Origin: Pseudomonas turukhanskensis
GTDB taxonomy: Bacteria; Pseudomonadota; Gammaproteobacteria; Pseudomonadales; Pseudomonadaceae
Reading direction: 5' to 3'
DNA length: 64,000 nucleotides
Assembly (NCBI RefSeq): GCF_027922365.1
Contig: NZ_BSFN01000008.1
Coordinates: 1-64,000, forward strand
The notes under the pieces were generated by a model. It was not told the DNA's origin, made no database searches, and was given only the letters and a program-made list of their open reading frames with translations. Positions 1-11,000 of this stretch are shown piece after piece (within the stretch, counting starts at the first letter, position 1; the number at the start of each line of letters is the position of its first letter). Position numbers and translations under genes: made by a program.

Positions 1-73
1 CTCAGTAGTGAAACGACGCATCGCCGATGGTAGTGTGGGGTTTCCCCATGTGAGAGTAGGTCATCGTCAAGCT
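1..73 (+). rRNA. rrf: 5S ribosomal RNA, 3' part
   Basis: The window opens inside a 5S rRNA. The conserved CGCCGATGGTAGTGTGGGG run and the closing TCATCGTCAAGC, which would pair with the missing 5' end, match Pseudomonas 5S. About 45 nt at the 5' end lie outside the window. The exact mature 3' end is uncertain by a few bases. It implies a complete rrn operon just upstream on the same strand. Confidence 0.93.
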
Positions 74-80
74 TAAATTC

Positions 81-121
81 CAAACCCCTCATTCGCGCAA
101 GCGAGTGGGGGGTTTGTTTTT
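81..121 (+). terminator. rho-independent terminator of the rrn operon
   Basis: CAAACCCC pairs with GGGGTTTG, with a further inner stem (CATTCGC with GCGAGTG) and a GCAA loop, followed by a TTTTT run. It lies immediately after 5S rRNA. From here to the birA start at 275 I see no further gene and no convincing promoter. Confidence 0.9.
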
Positions 122-274
122 GTGCTGAGAAAAGTTGCGTGAGCAGATCAGGCGTCGTATTGCGATATTGCGGTGTTTTATAGCGCCTAATAACCTTCTT
201 TTCTGCGCAGATGCTTTCTATGCAATGACGAAGTGCATCGATATGATGCGTGCCTCTCAGTTGGGCGATCTGCA

Positions 275-1228
275 ATGCAAACTTTATTGGCGCTTCTACA
301 GGACGGGCAATTTCAATCGGGTGAGGCTCTCGGGCGTGCACTGGGTGTCAGTCGAGCCGCAGTCTGGAAGCAGTTGCAGGAGCTGGAGTCTGCTTACGGT
401 CTTCGCATTCATAAAGTCCGCGGTCGAGGCTACTGCCTGGAGAGTCCAATCATCCTCCTGAAGCATGACCAGCTACAGAATAACGCTGGCGGCTGGTTGC
501 CGAATGTATTGGAAAGTACTGACTCAACGAACGCCGCAGCTTTCAGGTTGTTAGACGCTGGAAGCAGGCCGCCTTTTTTTGTTGTGTCAGAGCGGCAAAC
601 TGCGGGCCGCGGTCGTCGTGGGCGGAAGTGGGTAAGTCCCTTCGCCGAAAACATCTATTACAGTCTTCTACTGCGAGTCGAAGGCGGTGCGGTGCAACTA
701 GACGGTCTTAGCCTTGTGGTCGGGCTAGCCGTATTGAATGCGATGCGCGGCTTGGGTGTTGTTGGAGGCGGCTTGAAATGGCCGAACGATGTCTTGGTCG
801 GCGGGCGGAAAATTGCTGGAATATTGCTGGAGTTATCTGGCGATCCAGCAGACGTGTGTCATGTAGTGATCGGTGTTGGAATCAACGTCAACATGCGTAG
901 CGAAGGCGCAATTGATCAGCCGTGGACCTCTATGCGTTTGGAGACTGGGGTTCTGGTCAATCGCAATGATTTGGTAAACGGCTTGAATGCCCAATTGGAT
1001 CACTACCTGCGCGTCCATCGGCAAGGCGGTTTCCAGTCGTTTCAGCAGGAGTGGGAGTTGGCGCATCTATGGCAAGGCGAGGATGTTTGTCTTTCAGCCG
1101 GCGCTCAAAGTATTGAGGGGCGTGTACTTGGGGTTGACTCAAGGGGTGCGTTGCGGCTTCTGGTGGATGGGGTTGAGCGTCAATACAGTGGTGGTGAGCT
1201 AAGTTTGAGGTTGCGTGATGATTCTTGA
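275..1228 (+). CDS. birA: bifunctional biotin-protein ligase / biotin operon repressor BirA
   Basis: BirA activates biotin with ATP to biotinyl-AMP and transfers it to the lysine of biotin acceptor domains; in many proteobacteria it also represses bio genes. The 318-residue product has an N-terminal winged helix (about residues 5-60, [20 protein letters not shown]). The catalytic domain follows, with [12 protein letters not shown] (biotinyl-AMP loop, near residue 110) and KWPNDV. ATG at 275 was chosen over an in-frame upstream ATG at 233 because the family starts close to MxTLLxLLxDG. It overlaps coaX by 11 nt, so the two are probably co-transcribed. Confidence 0.95.
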   Translation: MQTLLALLQDGQFQSGEALGRALGVSRAAVWKQLQELESAYGLRIHKVRGRGYCLESPIILLKHDQLQNNAGGWLPNVLESTDSTNAAAFRLLDAGSRPPFFVVSERQTAGRGRRGRKWVSPFAENIYYSLLLRVEGGAVQLDGLSLVVGLAVLNAMRGLGVVGGGLKWPNDVLVGGRKIAGILLELSGDPADVCHVVIGVGINVNMRSEGAIDQPWTSMRLETGVLVNRNDLVNGLNAQLDHYLRVHRQGGFQSFQQEWELAHLWQGEDVCLSAGAQSIEGRVLGVDSRGALRLLVDGVERQYSGGELSLRLRDDS

Positions 1229-1964
1229 GCTCGACTGCGGCAATAGCTTTATCAAATGGCGGGTGTTAGACCGGCAGTCAGCGGTTGTTGGCGGGGGCGT
1301 GGTTGGCTCGACTGAAGAGTTGCTTGTTGGTCTAGATAAAGTGTCAGGGTTGACGTTGCGCGCTGCAAGAATGGTGAGTGTGCGCAGTGATGACGAGACA
1401 TCTGCGCTGGCAAATCTCTTGTTCGAGCGATTCGCAGTCACTACGCTCAGGGCTCGGCCGGCGGAAGTCATCGAGGGTGTCACCAATGGCTATGACGATT
1501 ACCAGCGCTTGGGGTTGGACCGCTGGTTGGCCATCGTGGCGGCGTACCGACTGGCAGGCAAGGCCTGTCTAGTGCTTGATCTTGGTACTGCGGTCACATC
1601 GGACTTTGTTGCGGCAGATGGCGCTCATCTTGGCGGCTTTATTTGTCCAGGTGTGCCGCTTATGCGTAATCAACTGCGTACGCATACACGCCGAATTCGC
1701 TACGACGATGACGCCGCTGAAAGGGCGTTGCACGACCTTACGCCGGGACGCTCAACCGTTGAGGCGGTCGAGCGTGGATGTTCTCTTATGTTGCGTGGCT
1801 TTGTGCAGACTCAGCTTGAGCTGGCGCGAGAGTACTGGGGGGAATCATTCGAAGTGTTTCTCACGGGCGGGGATGCGGGGTCCGTGGAAGAAATTCTGCC
1901 TGCTGCACGCGTTATGCCTGATCTGATTTTTATCGGCCTGGCTATCGCATGTCCGTTGCCTTGA
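1218..1964 (+). CDS. coaX: type III pantothenate kinase
   Basis: Phosphorylates pantothenate, the first step of coenzyme A synthesis. The 248-residue length is standard for the pseudomonad type III enzyme. Visible motifs are the N-terminal phosphate loop [15 protein letters not shown], the central [11 protein letters not shown] loop, GGFICPG and the late FLTGGDAG. The ATG at 1218 overlaps the end of birA in another frame; a GTG directly before it is less likely. Type III kinases are not inhibited by CoA, and a birA-coaX pairing is common in Pseudomonas. Confidence 0.95.
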   Translation: MILELDCGNSFIKWRVLDRQSAVVGGGVVGSTEELLVGLDKVSGLTLRAARMVSVRSDDETSALANLLFERFAVTTLRARPAEVIEGVTNGYDDYQRLGLDRWLAIVAAYRLAGKACLVLDLGTAVTSDFVAADGAHLGGFICPGVPLMRNQLRTHTRRIRYDDDAAERALHDLTPGRSTVEAVERGCSLMLRGFVQTQLELAREYWGESFEVFLTGGDAGSVEEILPAARVMPDLIFIGLAIACPLP

Positions 1965-1971
1965 GGTTTTT

Positions 1972-2652
1972 ATGCGTTGGTTGTTTCTTCTGCTCCTGGT
2001 TCTGAATCTCTTCTATTACGTCTGGCATCAACAGCAGGCACCGCTGCGCGTGAAAGAAATTGCGCCGTTATCCTTGCACCAGGAGGTGCGTCAGGATATT
2101 CGCCTGCTGAGCGAGTCGGGTGGCGCGCAGAGTCGCCGCGAGCATCCCGTAGAGGCGGCCGCTGGTGTCTCTGAGGTATGCATGTTTTTGGGCGGCTTTG
2201 ATCAGGAGGATTCCGCCAAGTTGGTCGAGCAGCGGCTTATCACGCTGGATATCCAATCCCAGGTGAGGGTCGTGGATGCGCCTGCAGGGTTGGATTACTG
2301 GGTTTATTTGCCGCCGTTAGCGTCGCGTCAGGCTTCCTTGAGGCAGTTGAAGGAGCTCCAGGCGAGAAAAATTGACAGTTACATCATTACCCAGGGGGAT
2401 CTTTCGAACGGAATTTCGCTAGGAATGTTTCCACGCAGCGAGTCGGCCGAAAGTGTTATGCAGCGTTTGCGAGAGGTTGGCTATGAGCCGCAAATGCGCG
2501 AATTGCCTCGCGCGCACCGCAATTTCTGGGTGCGAATCGCCCCTGAAAGCCGTCGTCTCGCCGATGATGCATTGCTGCAATCCTTGGCTCGGGATTTCAA
2601 TGGCTTGCAACATCAATTAATGCCGTGCGAAAGCGTTGCATCGCCGAATTAG
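1972..2652 (+). CDS. SPOR-domain membrane protein
   Basis: 226 residues with one N-terminal hydrophobic segment (WLFLLLLVLNLFYYVW) acting as signal anchor, a short linker, then a region resembling the sporulation-related repeat: VCMFLGGFDQEDSAKLVEQRL, DYWVYLPPL, and GISLGMFPRSESAESVMQRL near the C terminus. SPOR domains bind denuded septal peptidoglycan, so a periplasmic role at the division site is plausible but not shown. It starts 8 nt after coaX and is the third gene of the birA unit. No symbol is justified. Confidence 0.8.
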   Translation: MRWLFLLLLVLNLFYYVWHQQQAPLRVKEIAPLSLHQEVRQDIRLLSESGGAQSRREHPVEAAAGVSEVCMFLGGFDQEDSAKLVEQRLITLDIQSQVRVVDAPAGLDYWVYLPPLASRQASLRQLKELQARKIDSYIITQGDLSNGISLGMFPRSESAESVMQRLREVGYEPQMRELPRAHRNFWVRIAPESRRLADDALLQSLARDFNGLQHQLMPCESVASPN

Positions 2653-2751
2653 TTTGAATAGAATGGCGCCCGCTTTGCAGGGTTGCTCTCTGGGTGAGTC
2701 TGAAAAGTTGTTGTCGATTGCGCTAACCTCAAGTTTTTTATGAGGAATTGC

Positions 2752-2780
2752 TTGACAGCAGGGTGGCATGCGAAGAGAAT
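2752..2780 (+). promoter_or_regulatory. sigma70 promoter of the tRNA-tufB unit
   Basis: TTGACA (2752-2757) is separated by 17 bp from GAGAAT (2775-2780). A GC-rich discriminator (GCCGCC) follows, and transcription would start about 7 bp before tRNA-Tyr. This is the arrangement expected for growth-rate-controlled stable-RNA promoters. The rest of the 2653-2793 gap shows nothing else clear. Confidence 0.8.
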
Positions 2781-2793
2781 GCCGCCTCACTTT

Positions 2794-2877
<84 letters not shown>

Positions 2878-2901
2878 TATTTAGCGTGAGCTGCAAGCTC
2901 C

Positions 2902-2975
2902 GCGGGTATAGTTCAACGGTAGAACCTCAGCCTTCCAAGCTGATGGTGCGGGTTCGATTCCCGCTACCCGCTCCA
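2902..2975 (+). tRNA. tRNA-Gly (TCC)
   Basis: Acceptor GCGGGTA pairs with TACCCGC. The anticodon loop CTTCCAA holds TCC at 2934-2936, and CCA is encoded. It lies 24 nt after tRNA-Tyr, in the same order as the classical tyr-gly-thr-tufB operon. Confidence 0.97.
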
Positions 2976-3003
2976 CGTTTGCGGTTTGTGTATTAAAGAG
3001 TTC

Positions 3004-3079
3004 GCTCTTGTAGCTCAGTTGGTAGAGCACACCCTTGGTAAGGGTGAGGTCAGCGGTTCGAATCCGCTCAAGAGCTCCA
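3004..3079 (+). tRNA. tRNA-Thr (GGT)
   Basis: Acceptor GCTCTTG pairs with CAAGAGC. The anticodon loop TTGGTAA holds GGT at 3037-3039, and CCA is encoded. tufB follows 84 nt downstream, so the mRNA is probably released by tRNA processing. Confidence 0.97.
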
Positions 3080-3163
3080 TTATTAAGAAGGCAGATATGA
3101 AGATATCTGCCTTTGTTTTAATGGTCGTGTGGTTCGCGCACTTAATCGATGGGAGACGCTCTG

Positions 3164-4357
<1,194 letters not shown>

Positions 4358-4373
4358 TCGTTGATAAGTCCCC

Positions 4374-4409
4374 ATCAGGCCGGCATAATGGTCGGCCTGA
4401 TTTTGTTTT
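4374..4409 (+). terminator. terminator after tufB
   Basis: ATCAGGCCG pairs with CGGCCTGAT and is followed by TTTTGTTTT. The T-run ends directly at the first base of tRNA-Trp. Either some transcription reads through or the tRNA has a promoter overlapping this hairpin. Confidence 0.85.
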
Positions 4410-4485
4410 AGGTCAGTAGCTCAATTGGCAGAGCGACGGTCTCCAAAACCGTAGGTTGGGGGTTCGATTCCCTCCTGACCTGCCA
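4410..4485 (+). tRNA. tRNA-Trp (CCA)
   Basis: Acceptor AGGTCAG pairs with CTGACCT. Anticodon CCA lies at 4443-4445, and the encoded 3' CCA at 4483-4485. It sits between the tufB terminator and secE, the usual Pseudomonas position. No obvious promoter is seen between the terminator and the tRNA. Confidence 0.97.
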
Positions 4486-4510
4486 GTTTTACCAAGAAGT
4501 TAAAACTGGC
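4482..4510 (+). repeat. perfect 10-bp inverted repeat spanning the tRNA-Trp 3' end
   Basis: GCCAGTTTTA (4482-4491) and TAAAACTGGC (4501-4510) form a perfect stem with a 9-nt loop. The 5' arm contains the discriminator base and CCA end of tRNA-Trp. No T-run follows, so a simple terminator is unlikely; a role in RNA processing is an inference. Confidence 0.7.
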
Positions 4511-4534
4511 ACGTCTTTCACAGGATCCTCGTAA

Positions 4535-4903
4535 ATGACTGTTAAGGCTGAAGCCAAAGAATCGCGCTTTGATCTGCTCAAGTGGCTTGTTGTTGCTGCT
4601 TTGGTGGTGGTTGGCGTGGTTGGCAATCAGTTCTTCTCCGGTGAGCCGATTCTGTACCGTGTCCTGGGTTTGTTGGCGCTGGCAGCTGTTGCTGCATTTG
4701 TGGGTTTGCAAACCGCTAAAGGGCAGGCATTTTTCGGGCTCGCTAAAGAAGCTCGGGTTGAAATTCGTAAAGTCGTTTGGCCAACTCGTCAGGAAACCAC
4801 GCAGACCACGCTCATTGTTGTGGCGGTTGTGCTGGTGATGGCGCTGTTGTTGTGGGGTCTTGACTCCCTGCTAGGCTGGCTTGTTTCCATGATTGTTGGT
4901 TAA
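4535..4903 (+). CDS. secE: preprotein translocase subunit SecE
   Basis: Small inner-membrane subunit that clamps the two halves of SecY in the SecYEG channel. The 122 residues contain three hydrophobic stretches (about 17-35, 43-60 and 88-115). The conserved SecE cytoplasmic amphipathic segment reads EARVEIRKVVWPTRQETTQTT, directly before the last helix. nusG follows after 9 nt, the near-universal secE-nusG pair. Confidence 0.97.
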   Translation: MTVKAEAKESRFDLLKWLVVAALVVVGVVGNQFFSGEPILYRVLGLLALAAVAAFVGLQTAKGQAFFGLAKEARVEIRKVVWPTRQETTQTTLIVVAVVLVMALLLWGLDSLLGWLVSMIVG

Positions 4904-4912
4904 AGGTGTCCC

Positions 4913-5446
4913 GTGGCTAAGCGTTGGTACGTTGTGCATGCTTACTCGGGTTACGAGAAGCATGTAATGCGCTCTCTGATCGAGCGCGTCAAGCTGGCCG
5001 GCATGGAAGATGGGTTCGGCGAGATTCTGGTCCCCACTGAAGAAGTGGTTGAGATGCGTAATGGCCAGAAGCGCAAAAGTGAACGCAAGTTCTTCCCCGG
5101 TTATGTTCTGGTGCAGATGGACATGAACGAAGGCACTTGGCACTTGGTCAAGGATACGCCTCGCGTCATGGGTTTTATCGGTGGTACTGCCGATAAGCCT
5201 GCACCAATCACTGATAAAGAGGCTGATGCAATTCTGCGTCGTGTTGCTGATGGTAGCGACAAGCCGAAGCCGAAAACCCTGTTCGAGCCAGGTGAGATGG
5301 TCCGCGTAATCGACGGTCCGTTTGCTGACTTCAGCGGTGTTGTCGAAGAAGTGAACTATGAAAAAAGCCGGATTCAAGTGGCTGTGACCATTTTTGGTCG
5401 CTCTACCCCGGTTGAGCTGGAGTTTAGTCAGGTCGAAAAGGCATAA
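4913..5446 (+). CDS. nusG: transcription termination/antitermination factor NusG
   Basis: Binds the RNA polymerase clamp, suppresses pausing and links polymerase to Rho or to ribosomal protein S10. 177 residues: the N-terminal NGN domain begins [16 protein letters not shown], with the [12 protein letters not shown] core. The C-terminal KOW domain begins [24 protein letters not shown]. Translation starts at GTG. It is followed by a strong terminator, so rplK begins a new unit. Confidence 0.97.
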   Translation: MAKRWYVVHAYSGYEKHVMRSLIERVKLAGMEDGFGEILVPTEEVVEMRNGQKRKSERKFFPGYVLVQMDMNEGTWHLVKDTPRVMGFIGGTADKPAPITDKEADAILRRVADGSDKPKPKTLFEPGEMVRVIDGPFADFSGVVEEVNYEKSRIQVAVTIFGRSTPVELEFSQVEKA

Positions 5447-5464
5447 CTGACAAAGCATCCCGTA

Positions 5465-5491
5465 CCCCGCAGCCTCAGGCTGCGGGGTTTT
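5465..5491 (+). terminator. terminator after nusG
   Basis: CCCCGCAGCC and GGCTGCGGGG form a perfect 10-bp stem with a TCA loop, followed by TTTTG. It separates secE-nusG from rplKA. I could not identify a convincing rplK promoter in the remaining 70 bp. Confidence 0.85.
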
Positions 5492-5562
5492 GTCGTCACT
5501 GGGATAAACACGTAAGTAACCCGGGGAGCCGCAAGGCGTTAGAACCCGAATTGGAGTAGCTA

Positions 5563-5994
5563 ATGGCTAAGAAAATCACGGCTTATATCAAGCTGCAAGT
5601 AAAGGCTGCACAAGCTAACCCGAGCCCACCCGTTGGTCCGGCTCTTGGTCAGCATGGTGTGAACATCATGGAATTCTGCAAGGCGTTCAACGCCAAGACT
5701 CAGGGCATGGAACCTGGTCTGCCGACTCCAGTGATCATCACTGTATATAGCGACCGTAGCTTCACTTTTGAAACCAAAAGCACCCCTGCTTCGGTTCTGC
5801 TGAAGAAGGCTGCTGGTCTGACTAGCGGTTCGGCTCGTCCGAACAGCGTCAAGGTTGGCACCGTTACCCGTGCTCAGCTCGAAGAGATCGCCAAAACCAA
5901 ACAGGCTGATCTGACCGCTGCTGATATGGATGCAGCCGTGCGTACTATCGCCGGTTCTGCTCGCAGCATGGGCCTCAACGTGGAGGGTGTGTAA
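5563..5994 (+). CDS. rplK: 50S ribosomal protein L11
   Basis: Binds the 23S rRNA GTPase-associated centre and is needed for RelA activation on stalled ribosomes. The 143 residues carry the proline-rich N-terminal domain ([20 protein letters not shown]) and the RNA-binding C-terminal domain ending [10 protein letters not shown]. The start codon has a GGAG site 8 nt upstream. The stop codon overlaps the start of rplA by one base (TAATG), indicating translational coupling. Confidence 0.98.
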   Translation: MAKKITAYIKLQVKAAQANPSPPVGPALGQHGVNIMEFCKAFNAKTQGMEPGLPTPVIITVYSDRSFTFETKSTPASVLLKKAAGLTSGSARPNSVKVGTVTRAQLEEIAKTKQADLTAADMDAAVRTIAGSARSMGLNVEGV

Positions 5995-6689
5995 TGGCTA
6001 AGTTGACCAAACGCCAAAAGGCTATCGCCGAGAAAATCGTCGCTGGTAAGTCTTACGGTTTTGAAGAAGCGGCCACCCTGCTGGGCGAGCTGTCGAAAGT
6101 TAAGTTCACCGAGTCGTTCGACATCGCTGTGAACCTGGGCGTTGACCCACGTAAATCCGACCAGGTCGTACGTAGCGCTACCGTTCTGCCGCACGGCACT
6201 GGTAAAACCGTACGCGTTGCCGTGTTCACCCAGGGTCCGGCTGCTGAAGCTGCTCTGGCTGCCGGCGCTGATCGCGTTGGTATGGACGAACTGGCTGCTG
6301 AAATGAAAGCGGGCGAGCTGAACTACGACGTAGTTATCGCTTCCCCGGACGCCATGCGCGTTGTCGGCCAGCTGGGTCAGATCCTCGGTCCACGTGGCCT
6401 GATGCCTAACCCGAAAGTCGGTACCGTAACCCCAGACGTAGCCACTGCCGTGAAGAACGCCAAGGCTGGTCAGGTTCGTTATCGCACCGACAAAAACGGC
6501 ATCATTCACACTTCCGTCGGCAAAGTTGGCTTCGACGCCATCAAGCTGAAGGAAAACGTTGAAGCCCTGATCGCTGATCTCAAGCGCATCAAGCCCGCTT
6601 CCTCGAAAGGTATCTACGTTAAGCGCGTCACCCTGAGCACCACTATGGGCCCAGGTCTGGTTATCGATCAGGGCTCGCTGAACGCGTAA
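5994..6689 (+). CDS. rplA: 50S ribosomal protein L1
   Basis: Forms the mobile L1 stalk that guides tRNA out of the E site. In E. coli it represses rplKA translation by binding the leader. It is 231 residues, the usual length, with signatures [21 protein letters not shown] and [22 protein letters not shown]. It is coupled to rplK by a one-base overlap. A hairpin follows 10 nt after the stop. Confidence 0.98.
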   Translation: MAKLTKRQKAIAEKIVAGKSYGFEEAATLLGELSKVKFTESFDIAVNLGVDPRKSDQVVRSATVLPHGTGKTVRVAVFTQGPAAEAALAAGADRVGMDELAAEMKAGELNYDVVIASPDAMRVVGQLGQILGPRGLMPNPKVGTVTPDVATAVKNAKAGQVRYRTDKNGIIHTSVGKVGFDAIKLKENVEALIADLKRIKPASSKGIYVKRVTLSTTMGPGLVIDQGSLNA

Positions 6690-6889
6690 GACAAATCATC
6701 CGGAGCAAGCGATTGCTCCGGTTGTTGAAAGATTGGGGTCCCTGCCTGGCGGGGGCTATCCAAGACCGTAGGCGACGCAAGTCTTAAACCACAAGCCTAC
6801 GCAGATGGTGCTCCCGGTTCCTTATGGAATCTGACACCAAACGACATCCGGCTTCGGTTGGATGAAACGTAACAAGCAGGAGTTAACCC
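6690..6889 (+). promoter_or_regulatory. rplJ leader, probable L10/L12 autoregulatory RNA
   Basis: The 200-nt gap holds two hairpins. The first is CCGGAGCAA with TTGCTCCGG near 6700-6721, with a short T-rich tail, possibly an attenuator after rplA. The second is CGTAGGC (6767-6773) with GCCTACG (6795-6801), enclosing GACGCAAGTC. A long structured rplJ leader is the known target of the L10-L12 complex in enterobacteria. Assignment here rests on position and structure, not a covariance match. Confidence 0.55.
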
Positions 6890-7390
6890 GTGGCAATTAA
6901 ACTCGAAGACAAGAAGGCCATCGTCGCTGAAGTCAACGAGGCTGCCAAAGTCGCTCTGTCCGCTGTCGTGGCTGATGCCCGTGGTGTGACAGTAGGCGCA
7001 ATGACCGGACTCCGTAAAGAGGCTCGTGAAGCTGGCGTTTACGTACGTGTTGTACGTAACACCCTGCTCAAGCGCGCTGTTGCCGGCACTCAATATGACG
7101 TGCTCAACGACGTGTTCACTGGCCCGACCCTGGTCGCATTCTCGAACGAACATCCTGGCGCTGCTGCCCGTTTGTTCAAAGAGTTCGCCAAAGGTCAGGA
7201 TAAGTTCGAGATCAAGGCAGCTGCGTTCGAGGGCAAGTTCCTCGCAGCTAATCAGATCGACGTACTGGCAAGCCTGCCGACCCGTGACGAAGCAATTTCT
7301 CAGCTGATGAGCGTGATTCAGGGCGCAACCAGCAAATTGGCTCGTACTCTGGCGGCCCTTCGCGACCAGAAAGAAGCTGCCGCAGCCTGA
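6890..7390 (+). CDS. rplJ: 50S ribosomal protein L10
   Basis: Stalk base protein that anchors L7/L12 dimers to 23S rRNA. The 166 residues show the N-terminal rRNA-binding domain ([26 protein letters not shown]) and an alanine-rich C-terminal helix where L12 dimers dock. The start is GTG with AGGAG upstream. rplL follows 78 nt later in the same transcript. Confidence 0.98.
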   Translation: MAIKLEDKKAIVAEVNEAAKVALSAVVADARGVTVGAMTGLRKEAREAGVYVRVVRNTLLKRAVAGTQYDVLNDVFTGPTLVAFSNEHPGAAARLFKEFAKGQDKFEIKAAAFEGKFLAANQIDVLASLPTRDEAISQLMSVIQGATSKLARTLAALRDQKEAAAA

Positions 7391-7468
7391 GGCTGAGCAT
7401 CTCCTTTCGCGTTTATTGTTTATTTCGATGGCCGCGTAGGCTGTCACCCCAATACAGGAATTAGAGTC

Positions 7469-7837
7469 ATGGCTCTGTCTAATCAAGAAATCATCGACGC
7501 AATCGGCGAGAAATCCGTTCTGGAAATCGTTGAGCTGATCAAAGCAATGGAAGAGAAGTTCGGCGTTAGCGCTGCAGCTGCTTCCGCTGGCCCAGCTGCT
7601 GGCCCAGCTGCTGTTGTTGAAGAACAAACCGAATTCAACGTTATCCTCACCGAAGCTGGCGAGAAGAAAGTTAACGTGATCAAGGTTGTTCGTGAACTGA
7701 CCGGTCTGGGTCTGAAAGAAGCTAAAGCCGTTGTTGACAGCGCTCCTGGCGTTGTTAAAGAAGGCGTGTCGAAAGACGAAGCTGAAGCTGCTAAGAAAGC
7801 CCTGGAAGAAGCAGGCGCCAAAGTCGAGCTCAAGTAA
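7469..7837 (+). CDS. rplL: 50S ribosomal protein L7/L12
   Basis: Multi-copy stalk protein that recruits translational GTPases. 122 residues: N-terminal dimerisation domain (about 1-33), an Ala/Pro/Gly hinge (about 36-52, [15 protein letters not shown]) and a globular C-terminal domain containing [21 protein letters not shown]. Codon use is extremely biased. It is followed by a hairpin that separates it only partially from rpoB. Confidence 0.98.
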   Translation: MALSNQEIIDAIGEKSVLEIVELIKAMEEKFGVSAAAASAGPAAGPAAVVEEQTEFNVILTEAGEKKVNVIKVVRELTGLGLKEAKAVVDSAPGVVKEGVSKDEAEAAKKALEEAGAKVELK

Positions 7838-7883
7838 GCGACGACCTTGCGTCTACAGCCCAAGCGTTGAGCGAAAGGCTGAT

Positions 7884-7912
7884 GGCTGGTGGCTTTTGCC
7901 ACCGGCCTTTTT
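7884..7912 (+). terminator. rplL-rpoB intergenic attenuator
   Basis: GGCTGGTGGC (7884-7893) and GCCACCGGCC (7898-7907) pair with a TTTT loop, one G-T pair, and a TTTTT tail. A partial terminator at this place sets the ratio of ribosomal protein to polymerase transcripts in E. coli; the same role is inferred. A further 144 bp up to rpoB contain no gene. Confidence 0.75.
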
Positions 7913-8056
7913 CCGTTATAGGCCGACCTCGAGGTTGGCCTGTAGCTGAAGCAGTAACCGCCCCGAGGGGTGGCGCAAACCGAGAGTTTGCAAGATTTTC
8001 TGGCTGCTCCCGTCGGGAGGAGCCAAATAAGCAGGTGACCAAGCTGGGGAACGCTG

Positions 8057-11000
8057 ATGGCTTACTCATATACTGAGAAAAAACGTATCCGCAAGGACTT
8101 TAGCAAGTTGCCGGATGTCATGGATGTGCCTTATCTCCTGGCCATCCAGCTGGATTCGTATCGCGAATTCCTGCAGGCGGGAGCTACAAAGGATCAGTTC
8201 CGCGACATCGGCCTGCATGCGGCCTTCAAGTCCGTTTTCCCGATTATCAGCTATTCCGGCAATGCTGCTCTGGAATATGTCGGTTATCGCCTGGGCGAAC
8301 CGGCATTTGACGTGAAAGAGTGCGTGCTGCGTGGCGTGACATTCGCCGTGCCGCTGCGGGTAAAAGTCCGTTTGATCATTTTCGATAAGGAATCGTCGAA
8401 CAAAGCGATCAAGGACATCAAAGAGCAAGAAGTTTACATGGGGGAAATCCCCCTGATGACCGAGAACGGTACCTTCGTTATCAACGGTACCGAGCGCGTC
8501 ATCGTGTCCCAGCTGCACCGTTCCCCAGGTGTGTTCTTCGACCACGACCGTGGCAAGACTCACAGCTCGGGCAAGCTGCTGTACTCCGCGCGCATCATTC
8601 CTTACCGCGGTTCGTGGTTGGACTTCGAGTTCGACCCGAAAGACGCTGTATTCGTACGTATCGACCGTCGTCGCAAACTGCCGGCGTCCGTACTGTTGCG
8701 CGCGCTGGGCTACACCACTGAGCAAGTGCTCGATGCGTTCTATGCGACCAACGTGTTCCACGTACAGGGTGAGAATCTCAGCCTGGAACTGGTACCGCAG
8801 CGTCTGCGTGGCGAAATTGCTGTTCTCGACATCAAGGACGAGAAGGGCAAGGTTATCGTTGAGCAAGGCCGCCGTATTACCGCGCGCCACATCAACCAGC
8901 TGGACAAGTCCGGGATCAAGACCCTGGAAGTGCCGCTGGACTACGTGATCGGTCGCACTACTGCGAAAGCCATCATGCACCCGGCCACCGGCGAAATCAT
9001 CGCTGAATGCAACACCGAGCTGAACACCGAGATCCTGGCAAAAATCGCCAAGGCTCAGGTCGTACGTATCGAAACGTTGTACACCAACGACATCGACTGC
9101 GGTCCGTTCATCTCCGACACCCTGAAAATCGACGGCACTACCAATCAATTGGAAGCGCTGGTCGAGATCTATCGCATGATGCGTCCAGGCGAGCCACCTA
9201 CCAAGGATGCTGCCGAGACCCTGTTCAACAACCTGTTCTTCAGCGCCGAGCGCTACGACCTGTCCGCTGTAGGTCGCATGAAGTTCAACCGTCGTATCGG
9301 TCGCACCGAGATCGAAGGTTCGGGCGTGTTGAGCAAGGAAGACATCGTCGAAGTTCTCAAGACCCTGGTCGACATCCGTAACGGCAAAGGCATCGTCGAT
9401 GACATCGACCACCTGGGTAACCGTCGCGTACGTTGTGTCGGCGAGATGGCCGAGAACCAGTTCCGCGTTGGCCTGGTGCGTGTAGAGCGTGCGGTCAAAG
9501 AGCGTCTGTCTATGGCTGAAAGCGAAGGCCTGATGCCGCAAGACCTGATCAATGCCAAGCCTGTGGCTGCGGCGGTGAAAGAGTTCTTCGGTTCCAGCCA
9601 GCTCTCGCAGTTCATGGACCAGAACAACCCGCTGTCCGAGATCACCCACAAGCGCCGCGTTTCTGCACTCGGCCCAGGTGGTTTGACCCGTGAGCGTGCT
9701 GGCTTCGAAGTTCGTGACGTACACCCGACGCACTACGGTCGTGTATGCCCGATCGAAACGCCGGAAGGTCCGAACATCGGTCTGATCAACTCCCTAGCAG
9801 CCTATGCCCGCACCAACCAGTACGGCTTCCTGGAAAGCCCGTACCGTGTGGTGAAGGACACTCTGGTTACTGACGAAATCGTGTTCCTCTCGGCTATCGA
9901 AGAGGCAGACCACGTGATCGCTCAGGCATCGGCAACGATGAACCAGAAAGGTCAGCTGGTCGACGAACTGGTAGCTGTTCGTCACTTGAACGAGTTCACC
10001 GTCAAGGTGCCGGAAGACGTCACGCTGATGGACGTTTCGCCGAAGCAGGTTGTGTCCGTCGCCGCTTCGCTGATTCCGTTCCTCGAGCACGACGACGCCA
10101 ACCGTGCGTTGATGGGTTCGAACATGCAGCGTCAGGCTGTTCCGACTCTGCGTTCGGACAAGCCGCTGGTTGGTACCGGCATGGAGCGCAACGTTGCGCG
10201 CGACTCCGGCGTTTGCGTCGTGGCTCGTCGTGGCGGTGTGATCGACTCTGTCGACGCCAGCCGTATCGTGGTTCGTGTTGCTGATGACGAAGTTGAAACT
10301 GGCGAAGCCGGTGTCGACATCTACAACCTGACCAAATACACCCGCTCCAACCAGAACACCTGCATCAACCAGCGTCCGCTGGTGAGCAAAGGTGACAAGG
10401 TTGAGCGCAGCGACATCCTGGCTGATGGTCCGTCCACCGATATGGGTGAGCTGGCTCTGGGTCAGAACATGCGCATCGCGTTCATGGCCTGGAACGGTTA
10501 CAACTTCGAAGACTCCATCCTCCTGTCGGAGCGTGTGGTTCAAGAAGACCGCTTCACCACGATCCACATTCAGGAACTGACCTGTGTGGCGCGTGACACC
10601 AAGCTTGGGCCAGAAGAGATCACTTCGGACATCCCGAACGTGGGCGAAGCTGCGCTGAACAAGCTGGACGAGGCCGGTATCGTTTACGTAGGTGCTGAAG
10701 TTGGCGCTGGCGACATCCTGGTGGGCAAGGTCACTCCGAAAGGCGAGACTCAACTGACCCCCGAAGAGAAGTTGCTGCGTGCGATCTTCGGTGAAAAGGC
10801 TTCCGACGTTAAAGACACGTCCCTGCGCGTACCTACCGGTACCAAAGGTACTGTTATCGACGTACAGGTCTTCACCCGTGACGGCGTTGAGCGTGACGCT
10901 CGTGCGCTGTCGATCGAGAAGATGCAGCTCGACGAGATCCGCAAGGACCTCAACGAGGAGTTCCGCATTGTTGAAGGTGCAACCTTCGAACGTCTGCGTT

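Noticed and set aside
135..461. A frame of 108 codons overlapping the birA start
   Set aside because: It overlaps the birA helix-turn-helix in another frame, has no ribosome site and no homologue-like features.
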